DNA of 64,000 bases from Cymbidium sinense (GCA_021442155.1 CM038216.1:152111009-152175008), one strand, 5' to 3'; numbered from the stretch's first letter, positions 50,680-63,805 are shown. Program-made: numbers and translations. Notes: generated from the sequence alone by a model not told the origin.

Positions 50680-52110
50680 TGGTTGTTCCACAAGGTATTC
50701 CTTTGATCTTGAAGCTATGTTCAAAGTCCTTAAATGTGAAGATCTTCCAAAACATGACCTAGCATATGGTAGGGGCAAAAGTTGATCATTGCTTTTTTTC
50801 CACTTCCTCGGTCTCTAGGTTGGTAGCTAAAATCAGCTTCTTTAAGAGATTCTTAAAGATCTTCCTTGATTACCTCCCTCTTAAATGAATAAGGCTTGTT
50901 AAGTTTATCCAAAAAGGTGGACCTACCGGGGTATGTATACCATTGTGCTGATGTGTGAGGAGGTGGTCTAGGCCATGGAGGCGATGGCGGTGGTGGTGTG
51001 GTAGAAGGTGGAAGTGATGGCTATGGAGCACGAGGTTTCTCAAACTACTCTCTAGCTGGCTATTTCCCCTTACCTACTGCTATCACTTCTTCTTATCAAA
51101 GCTTTGGCTTTGTTGTTATTGAAGAAAAGATTGTTTGGCTTCTCCTTGTAGCTAGTGACCTTGTTGATTAATTTCTCAAAGTTTTGATGGTGAAACCTTT
51201 GAGCATGAAGCGATTGACCATGGATATTCTTAAGAATCTCAATGGCATGTCTTTGTTAGACGTGGTTCATGTCATGCTCAAATTACACCATTTGAGAATG
51301 TAATCAACAAGGGATGCATCGGGGTTTTGTTGAGCCACAATGAGATCAATACAGTCTTTTCTTTGAGCTCCAACAAACCTCTTGATGAAAAGTTGCTCCA
51401 ACTTCACAAAGTCTTCTTGAACTATTGGGAAGTTCATACCAATCAAAGGCTATACCCTAAGCTCTTGAAAAAAAAGATGAAAGAGTAAGCGTCACTACCA
51501 TGTTACAAGCCTTGAATGTGCAATCTTGGGTTCCCACGCCATCAAACTCTTGAAAGAAGAGGCAAACCCTTAGGATATTGGATGCCATCAAATTCTTTAG
51601 GGTAGGGTCTACCCTTTGGAATTGATGATCCTCCTCGAGCTTGAGCCAATGCTCTCTCACTACTTTCAACCATGCTCTTGATATCTTTTCTTGTATGGAG
51701 GTACTATCCACTACCTTCCTATACATCTTTCTACCTTGAAGGTAAAGTCTTGGGATCCAAGACATGCACCAACTCCGTGACTAGTCTCATTAGTAGGGCT
51801 TGGTGCTTATTTGAAGTGCTAAGACCTTGCTAACAAGTCCTCAAGCTCTTTTCATCTATCCATCATCTTTCTTCTTTATTTGCTAAAGAAGGTGTTGGGT
51901 TGAGTAGGCTTTGTCTTCCTACTCAGCCTTAACACCTTCCATAGTCTGCTGCTCATAGAGGAGAGAACCCCGGGTATCTACCATGTGAACCCTCATCAAA
52001 TCTTCCAATAGATCATCCTCAATGGGATCAAAGCTAAGTTTCTCCTCATCAGACCAATCATATCCTAAGATCTCCTTCTTCTCCATGAGATAATAATACA
52101 ATCATCTAGA
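50680..52110 (-). pseudogene. gag: Gag remnant with degenerate CCHC-like motif
   Basis: Seen, in element order: an acidic stretch 'DWSDEEKLSFDPIEDDL' (52,000-52,060); 'EFDGVGTQDCTFKACNMV' (about 51,495-51,550), matching the FDGTGDP-type start of the plant retrotransposon Gag domain; 'AFDWYELP' (about 51,425-51,450) and 'NPDASLVDYILKW' (about 51,290-51,330), the end of that domain; and 'CPYHMLGHVLEDL' (50,736-50,780), a C-x2-H-x4-G-H-type knuckle whose last Cys reads Leu. Known: Gag forms the particle and binds RNA. Several frame breaks; not functional as written. The start codon cannot be placed. Confidence 0.8.
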
Positions 52111-53340
52111 GAATCTATAGAAAAAATCTGGTGCCGATGGTGGATCACTATCATGTACATGAGGCACGGACCTCCCTATGAGAGTGTTAAACTTGTGAAA
52201 ATATCTCCACTTCAGAATCTATATGTGGCACTCTAGGAGGATCTCATCATGGTTAATGAACTTCTCCTCACCCTCCTTCAATCTCAACCATCTATCTGTA
52301 TGGTGGTGGTGATGGGATGACTATGATACTTTAAGGTTTCCATTCTTTATTCACCACTACTGGGGTGAAAGGTAAAGTAGGAGAGCTCTGCCTCACCATA
52401 GTGGGTGGTGTAGATGGGACATGATCTCTGGCCATTTGATCATGGGGTCCTCTTCTCCGATGCCTGGCCTTGGAATAGATCTTTGGAACATGTCGAGTGG
52501 CGGTGGGAGGGAGAAGAGTAGTGTGGTGGACCACTCTCTCGAGGATAGAGCTCTCTCCTATGATGTGTAGTCCCGTAAGTAAGATAATGTGTATGATCGA
52601 TGTAGCGTGATCCCAAAAAAAATCCATAAGTGGGAGGCACGACTCCCTTCTCCTCACTAGTGACATGAGGATGTGGGTTTCTAGCCCTCTCTACCTAAGC
52701 TTCCTTCCCCACACTATGGGATAATCTCAAATCAAAATTGAGCTCCATCATCCTTGGCTCACCTACTTGTAAAGCTGATGGAGGTGATGACCTCCTCCTA
52801 ACTAGTGCTCAAGCTGGTGGAGGTGAAGCAAAATCCTCGCATCCTCTCTCGACCAGAGGGATGGAACTTGGTTTTTGTAAACCAGGGAAACCATCATGGG
52901 CACTCCTTTCACAGGCTACCTCCATCTCCAGCAATGTGAGTGTGCTTTATCATGTGGTTCTTGTTTCTTCTTTGGGTCATGGTAGGAGTAGTAAAGCTAG
53001 ACCCAACCTCAAAAGTAGGAGACAATCCACGGGATCAGGGAGCCTTCCCCTTGGAGGTGCTAGTGAGTGGGCTAGCCCTAACTAGGGCAGCAGAACAATC
53101 GGGGCATCTTGCACTAGCACTAATACTTCTTGTGGGAACCACCTTCCTTCTTCTTGTGAGAATCTCAGTCATGGCATGTCGATGATGGACTCTCACCATC
53201 ATGCTCCTCTAACATCATGTGGGGGGTGCCCTCACATGTAATCTAGCCCCTCAAGCCTCGACCAAAGTGGATGAGGTGGGCATAGTCGGTGGGAAGGCAC
53301 TGATCAGGCCAAGTCCATCCCATGAGGAAAAGTGAACACA
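52110..53340 (-). pseudogene. Possible N-terminal Gag or upstream ORF, unrecognised
   Basis: GC-richer than the leader and enriched in Pro, Arg, His and Ser in element-strand frames (for example 52,331-52,666). Position fits the N-terminal, poorly conserved part of Gag. I see no motif, and the frame breaks repeatedly. The change to AT-rich leader sequence near 53,340 probably marks the start of the coding part. Confidence 0.4.
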
Positions 53341-53538
53341 TACCACTTTTGTCAAAAAATCGAGAAAATTTGAAAATAATGTCAAAAATAAACTTGAATC
53401 ATATTTTCTTTTTTTATTTTTTTGAATTTTAAATTTAGAATTTGAACCCATACTCAACATCTTGAAAGTGTTAAGTGGGCTCAAATGGATTTAGAAGAGA
53501 TTTTGAGATTTGATTGGAAAGAATTTTGAATGTAGAAT

Positions 53539-55450
53539 CCCATTTTAAAATTTGGGTATGTTGAAAAATGGGTTCAAATATTTTTGAGATGCTTCCATAG
53601 GTTCATATTTGAATTTTGATTTTTTTTTGAGGACCCTTTATTTAACAAATTTGGGTATGTTAAAGTAAAGGGTCAATTGATTTTATTTTTGATTTGTGAT
53701 TTTTGGAATTTACTCACTTAGCAAATTTGGGTATGCTAAGTGAGATGTTTGAAAATAATTTCTTCTTTTTCTTTGTTTGCTTTATTTTGTGAATCATTTG
53801 TGATTTTTAAAATGGAATCCTCATTTAGCAAATTTGGGTATACTAAATGAGGAGTCCAAGTGTGTTTTTGTTTTTTTTTTGAAATTTTTTTGAATATAGG
53901 ATCCTTAGCAAATTTGAGTATGCTAAGAAAGTCCTAATGTGTTTCTTTTTTTTTAGAGATTTTGATTTTGAAAAATTGGATCCTTAGCAAATTTGGGTAT
54001 GCTAAGAAAATCCTAATGCGTTACTTTTATTTTGGATTTTATTTTGAAAATGGAGACTTCACTTTAGCAAATGTGGTATGCTAAAATGAAGTTCCAAAAG
54101 TGTTTCTTTTGTTTTTTTTAGAGATTTTGATTTTGAAAAATAGTATCCTTAAAAAATTTGGGTATGCTAAGGAAATTCTAATGTGTTTCTTTTATTTTGA
54201 AAATGGAGGCTTCACTTTAGCAAATGTGGTATGCTAAAAGTTCAAAAAGTGTTTTCTATTTTGTTTTTTTTTTGAAAATGGAGACTTCACTTTAGCAAAA
54301 TGGTATGCTAAATGAAGTTCCAAAAGTGTTTGTTTTGTGATTGAATTTAAATGTTAAAAAAAAAGTGTTTCAAATTTTTGATTTTATTTTGAAATGGAGA
54401 CTTCACTTTAGCAAATGGTATGCTAAAATGAAGTTCCAAATGTTCTTTGTTTTAAATTTTGATTTTGAAAAATGGTTCACTTAAATTTGGTATGCTGAAA
54501 TCAAATGTGTTTCTTTTATTTTGATTTTGTTTTGAAAATGAGACTTCACTTTAGCAAATGTGGTATGCTAAAATGAAGTTCAAAAGTTTTTATTTTTTTT
54601 AAATGGAGACTTCACTTTAGTGAATATTGCTAAATGAAGTTCAAAAATTTGTGTGAATTTGTATTAATAAATTCCAAATATTTTTTTATTTTTTTGTTTT
54701 GAAAATGAGACTTCACTTTTATGGTAATAGTTCATGTTTCAAATTTTGTTTTAAAAATGGAGACTTCTTTTTATAAAATTTATGTGTTTTAATTTTGAAA
54801 TGGACTTCACTTTAAATTTGTATGCTAAATGAAATTCAAATATATTTCAAATTTTTTTTTTGATATTGTTTTGAAATGGAAAAATTCAAAAATGTTATGT
54901 TTATTTGTTTTGATTTTATTTTAAAATGAGACTTCATTTAGCAAATATGTATAAAATAAGTTCTATTTCTTTTGTTTTGAATTTTGTTTTGAAAATGGAG
55001 ACTTCATTTTATAAATATGGTATATAAAATGAAGAAAAGTTTTTAAATTTGTTTTATTTTGAAAGGAAATTTCCATTTTAAAAATTTGGGTATGTAAGAT
55101 GGAAATCAATTATATTCATTTTTAAAGATGTATTTTCGTTTATTTGCTTTTTTGAAAGTGGAAATTCATAATCATATATGGAATATATTAAGTGGCATTT
55201 CAAAATAATATCATTTTATTTGAGATGAAATCATCATTCTAAATTTGGTATATTGAATGGAGATGTTCATATGTGCTTTTGAAAGTTTATTTTGATTTTT
55301 TTGAAATGAAAACCATTCAATAAATGTGGGTATATTAAATGGAGGTTTCATTGCTTTTTGAAATGAGAATTAACATATGTGGAATGTATTAGTGGATTTC
55401 AAAGTTGTGATTTTGAAGATTTATTCAACATTTGGATGTATTGGAAAGAT
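53539..55450 (-). repeat. Leader array of tandem stem-loops with conserved loop
   Basis: Seen: units about 65-115 bp apart, each an inverted repeat around AAATTTGGGTAT (or a close variant, + strand). Clear arms: CCCATTTT/AAAATGGG (53,539-53,572); GACCCTTTA/TAAAGGGTC (53,632-53,674); CTCACTTAGCA/TGCTAAGTGAG (53,713-53,744); CCTCATTTAG/CTAAATGAGG (53,819-53,852); CTTAGCA/TGCTAAG (53,904-53,927 and 53,983-54,006); CTTCACTTTAGCA/TGCTAAAATGAAG with one mismatch (54,057-54,091); TCCTTA/TAAGGA (54,146-54,173); CTTCACTTTAGCA/TGCTAAATGAAG with one bulge (54,285-54,317). More units near 54,211, 54,400, 54,476, 54,543 and 54,609; weaker ones up to 55,450. Arms differ between units but stay complementary. 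Lies between primer-binding site and gag. Confidence 0.85.
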
Positions 55451-55929
55451 ATCTTCAAATTTATTTTTTGAAAGTTTAGGATTGAATTTATTTTTTTTAA
55501 ATGAAGTCTTCATCAAAATATTGAAGAAAATTCATTTGTGCTTTTAGTTATGATTGTTGGTTTTATTTTTGAAATGTGTCAACAATTATAAAATTATTAG
55601 ATGTAGTGTATATTTTATTAAGTGTATTTTTTAAAAAATGCTTTTGAAAAAGACTTTCATAAAGAATTATTTTTCTTTATTTGTTTTAGAATGAACCTTT
55701 CCTTACCATAAAATGGTAAGGAGGAAGTCTTTAATTATTCTCTTTTTTATTAAATTTTTATTTTAACCCATTGGGAAAGTTTTAAGATACAAAGGTCTAA
55801 AACCTAAAGATGTTGGCTAGCTTAAGGATGAAATAATCTAAGTGTGGAAAAGAAAGATAGTCTTGGATTCACAAAAGTACAAACCCTATCGATACTTGGA
55901 CAATGATCATTTACCAAAGATGGAGAGAA

Positions 55930-55950
55930 CCATCCCATAGAGTCAAAAAA
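55930..55950 (-). promoter_or_regulatory. Degraded primer-binding site
   Basis: In element sense, immediately after the LTR terminus, the sequence reads TTTTTTGACTCTATGGGATG. This resembles the TGGCGACTC...GGGGA type of primer-binding site found in many plant Ty3/gypsy elements, with the GGC lost. The primer tRNA cannot be assigned with confidence from what remains. Its position supports the LTR 3' end at 55,955. Confidence 0.5.
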
Positions 55951-55972
55951 TCTTTGTGAAATATTTTTCACC

Positions 55973-56000
55973 TTCATCTATCCTTTAGAGGATAAATGAA
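55973..56000. repeat. LTR-terminal hairpin (copy 4)
   Basis: TTCATCTATCC (55,973-55,983) pairs with GGATAAATGAA (55,990-56,000) with one mismatch. Counterpart of 28,488-28,518. Confidence 0.65.
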
Positions 56001-59000
56001 AAAAATAGAAATAACTTTTGGGATGCCATGAAGATCCATAGATATTCTTATTAGGGTGATGATTGAGGAAAGGTGTACTATCTCGAAAGATAGAAGTCAC
56101 CACCTATTAATCACCTCAAGGACTCCCAGGAATGATGGGTCTTTGGAATGTGCAGAGATTCTTCCCTACTTTACATGGAAAAGTAAAGTAGGTTTAAATG
56201 TTTGTTAAGTTCCCTCTGGGCAAGCCTCATAGTTAATTACATCCTAAGAATAGATTCAGGAATACTCTTGATTAAGGTAAATGATCATTGTCTCAAAGAT
56301 TTTGAAAAGGTAGGACTATCAATCGATTGGTTTATTTTAGAAAGTCAAGTGGGATTAATCAAGAGGAAGTTCTTATCGAAGTGAAAATAAGTAGGATGCT
56401 TAAGATACTAGGAAGCCTAGTAAGCATCCCAAACTTGGGCTTTACATTTTGAAATTGAATTAATTTGTTTGAGTTGAATTTTTTTATTAGAATCTAGGCT
56501 TAATTCCATGATGAGGTCACAAAATGCTTAAGAGGTGAGGATTTATGCTCATAGCCTAAAGAAAGTAACCTCTGAACCTAAATCTAGGAGCTTTGGCGGG
56601 GCCAAAAGCATGACCTAAATCTAAGGAAAATGGGTATTTGGTTTACCTCACAAGAGGATAAACCACCATGGACTTACAACTTGGGGTGCCAACTAACTCC
56701 TCTATTTTAAAATATGTAGGCAAGTCATATGCTTTGCAAGATAGCTAAGTTATTGTTTATTTAGAAAGAGACTAAGTCCTTAAACACATCCTAAGAGACT
56801 AGATCATGTAGGGCATGCTTTAATGACTTAAATCTAATGCATACATTTTATTTTATTTTGGACAATCAATTTGACACAGCTTTAGGATTATATGCCTAAT
56901 GCAAGAGAAATTAGACTATGGGCTAAAATCAACATAATAAGAATGTGTGTTTCCACCATGCCTCTCATAGGACAAGCCAAGTTCTCTGGCAAAGGTGACA
57001 GCCCTCCAATCAAGAGTGAAATAATATACTTTTTATGCATGATGTTAGAAAAATAAGACAACATCCAGCTAAGGGTTTGCTAATTCTTTTATCTTGATTT
57101 ATAACTAAAGCTTTAAATAAGGTTATGAGTTGTTTATTTTTAATTTGAGTTGTTTAATTGGGTAGAAAATTTATTTTCTAAGAGCTAATCATCATCATAC
57201 ATCAAAAGCAAGAAGAAACTAGAAAAGATGTCATCTTAATGCAAGTAAACATCAATCAATTTATAAAACTAAGCAAAAGAATAAAAGGCCATTTGGTCGG
57301 GCTCCACTACACAAACCAAAAACAAATTGGGTAGAGCTCTATATACAACCGATTACAAATGAATTAATTACAATTAAGCAAGGAATTCATGTTATGGGGT
57401 CTTCATTCTTCTTCATTTCTTCTTTCTTCTTTCTTCTTTTCTTTTCTTCTTTCTTTTGGTTGGTTGGGGAATGTGGTTGCTCAAAGGCTTCACATGGTAC
57501 ATAAGATGATCTTATAACCAATGCTCATCCTAATCCCCATAACAATCATTCCAAAATCTAATTGCAAAATTACATGAAAATGAAAAAAGAAATCTAACTA
57601 ACACAAAATAGAGATTAGCTAAAAAAATATAATCCCAAGCATGTATATAAATTGGACTTACACATGGGTAACCAAGTCCACACGGCCTATTTTTGTATTG
57701 CTTTGACGACAAAAGCGTTATATTTTTATATGCCCTTAAGCACAATCCCTATGAAGAATGGTTAGACTAAAATCTCCTACCATTCTTAGTCACACATGCA
57801 CCTAACATTCAGACTAAAACATAATAATAAAATAAATCAAACCATGCACCCTAACCTAAAGCTAGAAATGGTGACTTAGCTTTGTGTGTTATTTTATTTA
57901 AGTGTGGTATTTAAGGTGGGTTGAAGTTTGTTCAACTTAGAGGGTTTGTTTCATTTAAGTAATTTAGTTATTTGGTTGATTTTATTTTGTATTTTTTTAT
58001 TTGGTTTAATGAATCTATAATTAATTACTAAGTTGTAAAGAGAAAAAGAAGAACTTCTCTTTCCTCCCTACCTTAAGTAATTTCTAAAGTAGATTCATAT
58101 TTGATTTTGTTTAGTGTATTTTATTATGTGTTTTAATTAATCCTAAGTTTAGATTTTCCTAAACAAACTATTCAAAAAAAAGGCATTTCAAGATTAAGTA
58201 AAGTGAAAGACCATCACATAACACACATTACTTCATTTCTTTCCCAACATGTGTAACATGCATATGGATGAATCCTAAGCATATATACATGCAAATGAAA
58301 TGTTTAGCACACTTTAATGATGAATGCTAAGTGATGTTACTTAAGGAAATTTAGAATGTTTCATGTATGCATGATTTTGTTAAGGAGAAAAGGGTGATTC
58401 TTTTATCCATTTTTTACATGCCCATTTATATGTATGAAAGGCATAAGTGAGTATAGTGTCATTGTTAGCACCAGGGGTGTAAGGTACAAGACCTACTTAG
58501 GGCTACTTAAAACCTCAACCCAGTTTCACTAATATACCACTTTCCTTAAATACATATGTACAAAAAGAAATGAATGGAAAAAAAGAAATATGCAAAAGTT
58601 GTGTTTTATTTGTTTGATTTGTTATGCAATTTATATGTAAGTATGGATGTCCTTCATAAATAATAACATAGGAATGAATAGGAATGGATTTAAGCAAGTG
58701 TTGCGTTCTTTTCAAATGAATTATACAAAACTATGCTAAAAGAAAAGAGAAGGAATGCCACACTATGCACATCTTTATATTTTTACTCACATGCAAGCTT
58801 ATAAATAAATATAAGTAGCACACCTTTCAATTTTGATATTGGATTTATAAATAGTGAAAATAATTTTGGATTTAATAGTGATAATAACCATTCATATTAT
58901 TACTTTAGCCAAAACATGCAATTTGACATAAAGGAAACATTTCATTTTTAATTTGATTTTTAAAAAGTATGAATGCATGATTTTCATATGACATACATAT

Positions 59001-60802
59001 TTAGCATGCTAGAAAAGAAATAAAGTGATGAAAGTATATAAATTCATTCACCCTAATTAATTCTAAAGACAATCTATGAAATAAGATTATTTAAAGTAAA
59101 TCAAATTTATTTTAAGGAAGTTTGATTTTGTTTGAGTTTGATTTTAATTTGAGAAATGTGAGATGGGTTTCTCCTAACCCATTCCCCATGTGTAGTTATT
59201 TAATTTAATTTTAGGTGATTAAATTAATTTTATGCATTTATTAGGTTAAGGTGAATTAATGTATTAATTACCCCTTAACACCCTAACATATTTAATCACA
59301 TAATTATGAGCCAATGTATGACATAAAACCAGGAATTTAAATCAGCAATGCACCTAGGAAAGAAAGGGCCTAATGCAATTGGCTCACAATTATGATTAAT
59401 TAAATTAAAGGGTTTAATTTAAGTACTTTCATAACCCTTCTCACACATGTTGGATTTTGATTTCCTTAACTACTTAGGTTATTGAACACCTAAGCACCTA
59501 CCAAAATGAATTGATTAAATTTTGAATGTTTTGAAATCAAGTTAATTAAGTAGGTGATTGGGTTAGCCCAATTAAGTTTGGATTAAGGAAGGAAAGGGGG
59601 GAAAATTCTCCAAATCCATTCCATAAACCTTTCTTCTTAAGCAAGGCTTAATTAACTTAAATTAAAATTGCTCACATGCTTAATTATCCTTAATTACATA
59701 AAGAGGGTGATTAATTCAATGATTTCCTAATTAACTCATCAATAAATCCCAAGAAAATTAGGGGTGGTGAGGTCATCCACTAAATACCAGAAATTTGAAA
59801 TGAATCAATAAAATAATTAGGGAGTAATTAGGGTTAATAAATTTTCATTAAAACCTAATTGAGAAAATACTATTTAAAATCCATTAAATAATTTTAGATT
59901 ATTCTCTAAATTATCTTTACAATATTTTACCTTATATTTTATGATTTTTCTAGTTATGTAATTTTGAAGTTTCCATGATTATATTAATTAAATAGCTAAT
60001 TAATGATTAATCCCGTGCGTGGAGGCTGCGCTTTCCATGTGGCATGGGGAGGTCACTTAAAATTATCACATCATAGCCGTCGGCGATGCTTCTCTCCTCA
60101 TCGATCAAGGATCGAAGATAAGATCAGCCGCGATTCTTAAGAGTTTAAATTAGGGATCCTATGTATCTTGATCATGATCGTCCATCCAAAATGCATGGGT
60201 GGATGGCCCAGATCCATCCTTGAGTTCGTTTATGGGAGATGGTCACCATCCATCTTACATGGAAAGATCCAAGCTTTATTGAGCTCGGATTGAGCTCAAA
60301 CTCAACCATCACCTAAGGAAGAAGACATCCATTGGTACATGGTGAAATTCCTTTCACAAGACCACACTCTATTTTAAGCTCAGTTTTGATCCATACCTCA
60401 CCGGAGGCTATCACCAGTGCTCAAATCTGATGAGGTAGCTTCGTCTAGTGGAGATGAATCTCTGTTGAAAGTTTCAAGTCTTTGACTAGAGTAGATGTTC
60501 CTATGGACCATGCTCACCTTCAAATCCTTATGACCTTGATCAAAGTCCCACTTCCCTTACCTTGAGAACTTGGATTAGCTTTAGCCAAGTTGATTAGTCC
60601 TCTAATGAAGCTTGCAAGAGGAATTGATTGATTTGAAGTATTGAGTGAGATGGATATTTAGTGGAGCTCCCCTATTTTTGGTTTGAAGAAACCAAAAATG
60701 GAGAAATGAAAATGGGCTGAGAAAGCTTGGAGGAACCTTGGGGTGCTTGCTTTGGGTTCCCTAAGCTTGATCGAGTGTGTGTGATGTTGAATGAAGTGGA
60801 AT

Positions 60803-60825
60803 TAGGGGGAGAATATTTCCCCCTA
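60803..60825. promoter_or_regulatory. TATA-core palindrome (LTR copy 4)
   Basis: TAGGGGGA (60,803-60,810) pairs perfectly with TCCCCCTA (60,818-60,825) around GAATATT. Counterpart of 33,704-33,726. Confidence 0.55.
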
Positions 60826-62779
60826 GGTGAATCAGACTGTCGTGAAGAGCTTTGCCATTTTTGATCAATTAGCATGATCAAATTAGTTTGTTAGGCTGTT
60901 AGGACATGTACATGGTTCAGTTTTGAGTGTGGAGTGGAGTAGTGAAGCTCTCATGTGCTTTAATTGAGTGGAGGAGGGATCCCATGTGCTCAATTCTAAT
61001 GGGTCAATTGGTTTCACCTTGGTTGGGTGACTAAACCCATTGGGTCATGTGCACCATGTCATTAGTGACCATTTGGTCCACTAAGAATGCCAAGTGTCCA
61101 TGAAAAGGTATTGACCAAATTCAAGTGGTTTTGATTTTGGGTTACCCTAGGGTAAAATGGTCATTTGGCTTGATTTCATTTGAATATGTTTGGTATGATT
61201 GAAAAAAAAATTGGCAAGTTTCAATGAATTTGGAGTTGATTTGATATGATTTGGCTCATGTTGACCCATTTAGGTCAAAATGGGTCAACTTGGGTCAATT
61301 GACCAATTGATCAAATTAGTCAAACCAAGGGTTGGGTCAAGTTCATATGACCATTTGAAATATTTTGGCATCATTGGTTTGGTTCAATTTGATTTATATT
61401 TGGATTTGATTCATTTGATTTCATTTAGGTCAAATGGGTTAAGTTGACCAATTTGACCCATTTGACCTATTTGGGTTAGGTCATGGATTGGTTTATGTTT
61501 GGTTGATCATTTGAAATGGATTGGTATCTTTGCTTCCAATTAATTTGGTGTATATTTGGATTTCGCTCAACAAGTTGAATTTAAGGTCAATTGGGCTAGG
61601 TTAGGTCTAGTTAGCCAATTGGAGCTTTGGTCAAGTTCAACAAGTGATTTAGAATAAACTTGACCCATTTATTTCAATCAATTTGGCTTAGATCAAGTTT
61701 TGACACATTTTGACTTTTTTAGGTCAAGTTGGGTCAACTTGGGTCAAGTGGCCAATTAATAGGTTAGGCTCAAATGATGACTTGGTCAAGTTCAAATATT
61801 GATCATGAATGAGTTTTGATCAATGGTTTCAATCAATTTGGCCTATGGTGGATTTTGGCTAGTTTAGGTTTATATTTTGGCTAAGTGTTGACTTGGTCAA
61901 CCTTGACTTGGTTTGACCCAATTTAAATGATTGATCATCTCATGATGATTGCTCATAATGTGAGGCTTAGGGGCTTAGTTCAATCCAATTTGGGTAGGAT
62001 TAGAATTTGGCTCAAAAGGGGTACTTTAGGTCAAGTGAGCTTAAGTAGGTCAATTGACTTGATCAAGGCTTGAATCAAGTTTGGTTGAACTCACATATGG
62101 ACTTATGATTGAAATATAAATCCATTTGCAAGTGGTTTGAAGTCAAATAGGTTTTGATTCATTTGACAATTTCAAGTTCAAAGGGTGAACATGAGTTTGA
62201 CTTGGGTTTGATTTTTGAATTTAGTTTTGGTTTAGTGATTGAAGTTTATGATTATATTTAGATTCATGATTGAAGGATTGATTGAATCATGAAGAAAAAT
62301 CAAGGGTTTAGCATGATTTGAGTTTGATTTGGCTAAGTTCAAGAACTTAACTTGAAAGGCTTAGGTTGGATTTGATTGAATTTGAGTTTGAGTTTTGAAT
62401 TGATTTTTGGATTGATGATTGAAATTTATTTTTATATTTGGATTCATGATTGAATGATTGATTGAATCATGAAGAACAATCAATTTGAATTGATTTGAGT
62501 TTGATTTGGCTAAGTTCAAAATTGACTTGAAAGGCTTAGGTTAGATTTTGGTTGAATTTGATTTGATTTGATTTTTTGAATTTTTTTATATTTGTGAATA
62601 TAAATGAGAATATAAATGGGTTATATGAAAATTTGAATTTGAATTTATTTAGATTTGATTTGAGCTAAGTCCATGAGAGAATAAAAACTAGGAATGATTT
62701 TGAACTTTGATTTGATTTTGAATTTAGTTTTAGAAATTTTATATTTCATTTATATATGAATATAAATGAGAATATAAAT

Positions 62780-63805
62780 GGGTTGTGAGAAAATTCCCTT
62801 AATTTGAATTGATTTAGATTTGATTTTGGCTAAGTCCATAAGATAGAATAAAAGTGACTTAGGAAAGATTTTTGGGATTTAGATTTCAATCATGAGCTTC
62901 AATCATTTGGAGTTGGTTTGAGTTAGAGAAAATCCATCAAGTTGGAATTAATTTGAGTTTGAAGTTGATTTGATTTGGATTTTGGAGTTTATTTGAATTT
63001 GACTTGAAGGAAGGAAGTGAGGTTGGTTCAAGCTAAGGGATGAAAACCTAACACCCTAAGGCATTACCTATTCTTTAACTCTTCTAAATCTCAGGGCTAA
63101 GTTGAGTGTTCACCTAATCACTAGAAGTGTCTTAAGACTAAGGAACTCTTAAAGTTTAAAAGAAGTCATATGTCAAAGATGGAGGGGTTGAGAGCTCAAC
63201 CTAAAAATGAGATCAATAGGGTTATGAGAAAATCTCTTGAATTTGAATTGATTTTGATTTGATTTAGGCTAAGTCCATAAAATAGAATCAAAGTGACTTA
63301 GAAAAGATTTTTGGATTTTGTTTTGATTATTTGAATTTATATTTTTGAATATAAATGAGAATATAATTAAGTTATGAGAAAATTTCTTAAATTTGAATTG
63401 ATTTGGATTTTATTTGAGCTAAGTCCATAAGAGAGAATCAAAGTGACTTAGGAAAGATTTTTGATCTTGGAATTCAATCATTTAGAATTGATTCATGATT
63501 TGAGAAAAATTCATTGGAATTGATTTAAGGTTTGGTTTGGAATTGAAGTTGATTTTAGTTTAAGGTTGATTTGAATTTGGAGTTTGACTTGAAAGAAGGA
63601 AGTGAGGATTTGGTTCAAGCTATAGGGTTGGCAAATTTCCTAACACCTAAGGGTAAACTATTCCTATGCTAACTCTTTTAAGTCTCTAGGGTTAGGTTAA
63701 GTGTTCACCTAATCACTAGAAGTGTCTTAAGATAAAGGAATTCTTAGTATCTAGAGAGTCATATGTCAAGATGGAGGAGTTGAGAGCTCATTCTAAAATA
63801 GGTCA
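62780..63805 (-). repeat. Tandem duplication at the 5' edge of LTR copy 4
   Basis: Seen: 62,780-63,217 and 63,218-63,805 both run from 'gggtt.tgagaaaat' through 'ctaagtccataa', 'gtgttcacctaatcactaga' and 'gtgtcttaaga' to the terminal palindrome. The second unit also holds an extra internal repeat. The junction lies about 20 bp past the palindrome (63,190-63,217). Not present in copy 3. Confidence 0.75.

Larger units (their letters stand above)
55955..63805 (-). mobile_element. 5' LTR of the coding element (copy 4)
   Basis: Seen: starts TGTGAAATATTTTT on the + strand next to the primer-binding site, is colinear with 35,423-42,733 throughout, and ends GGTCA at 63,805. Length is 7.85 kb; a duplication at 62,780-63,805 accounts for the excess over copy 3. 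Contents: terminal hairpin 55,973-56,000 (one mismatch), GC-richer block about 58,450-58,525, AT-rich zone 58,800-60,000, G-box-like hairpin about 60,017-60,045, TATA-core palindrome 60,803-60,825, GGTCAA zone 61,255-62,200, tandem units 62,220-62,900. Many short gaps against copies 1 and 2. Confidence 0.82.

Noticed and set aside
52738..53185. Overlapping + strand frames of 115 and 81 residues
   Set aside because: No motif, and antisense to the probable N-terminal Gag region; composition does not favour either frame.
53539..54640. CRISPR-like array (regular repeats with variable spacers)
   Set aside because: Repeats are short, spacing is irregular, the parts between are T-rich low-complexity DNA, and the context is a plant retrotransposon leader.
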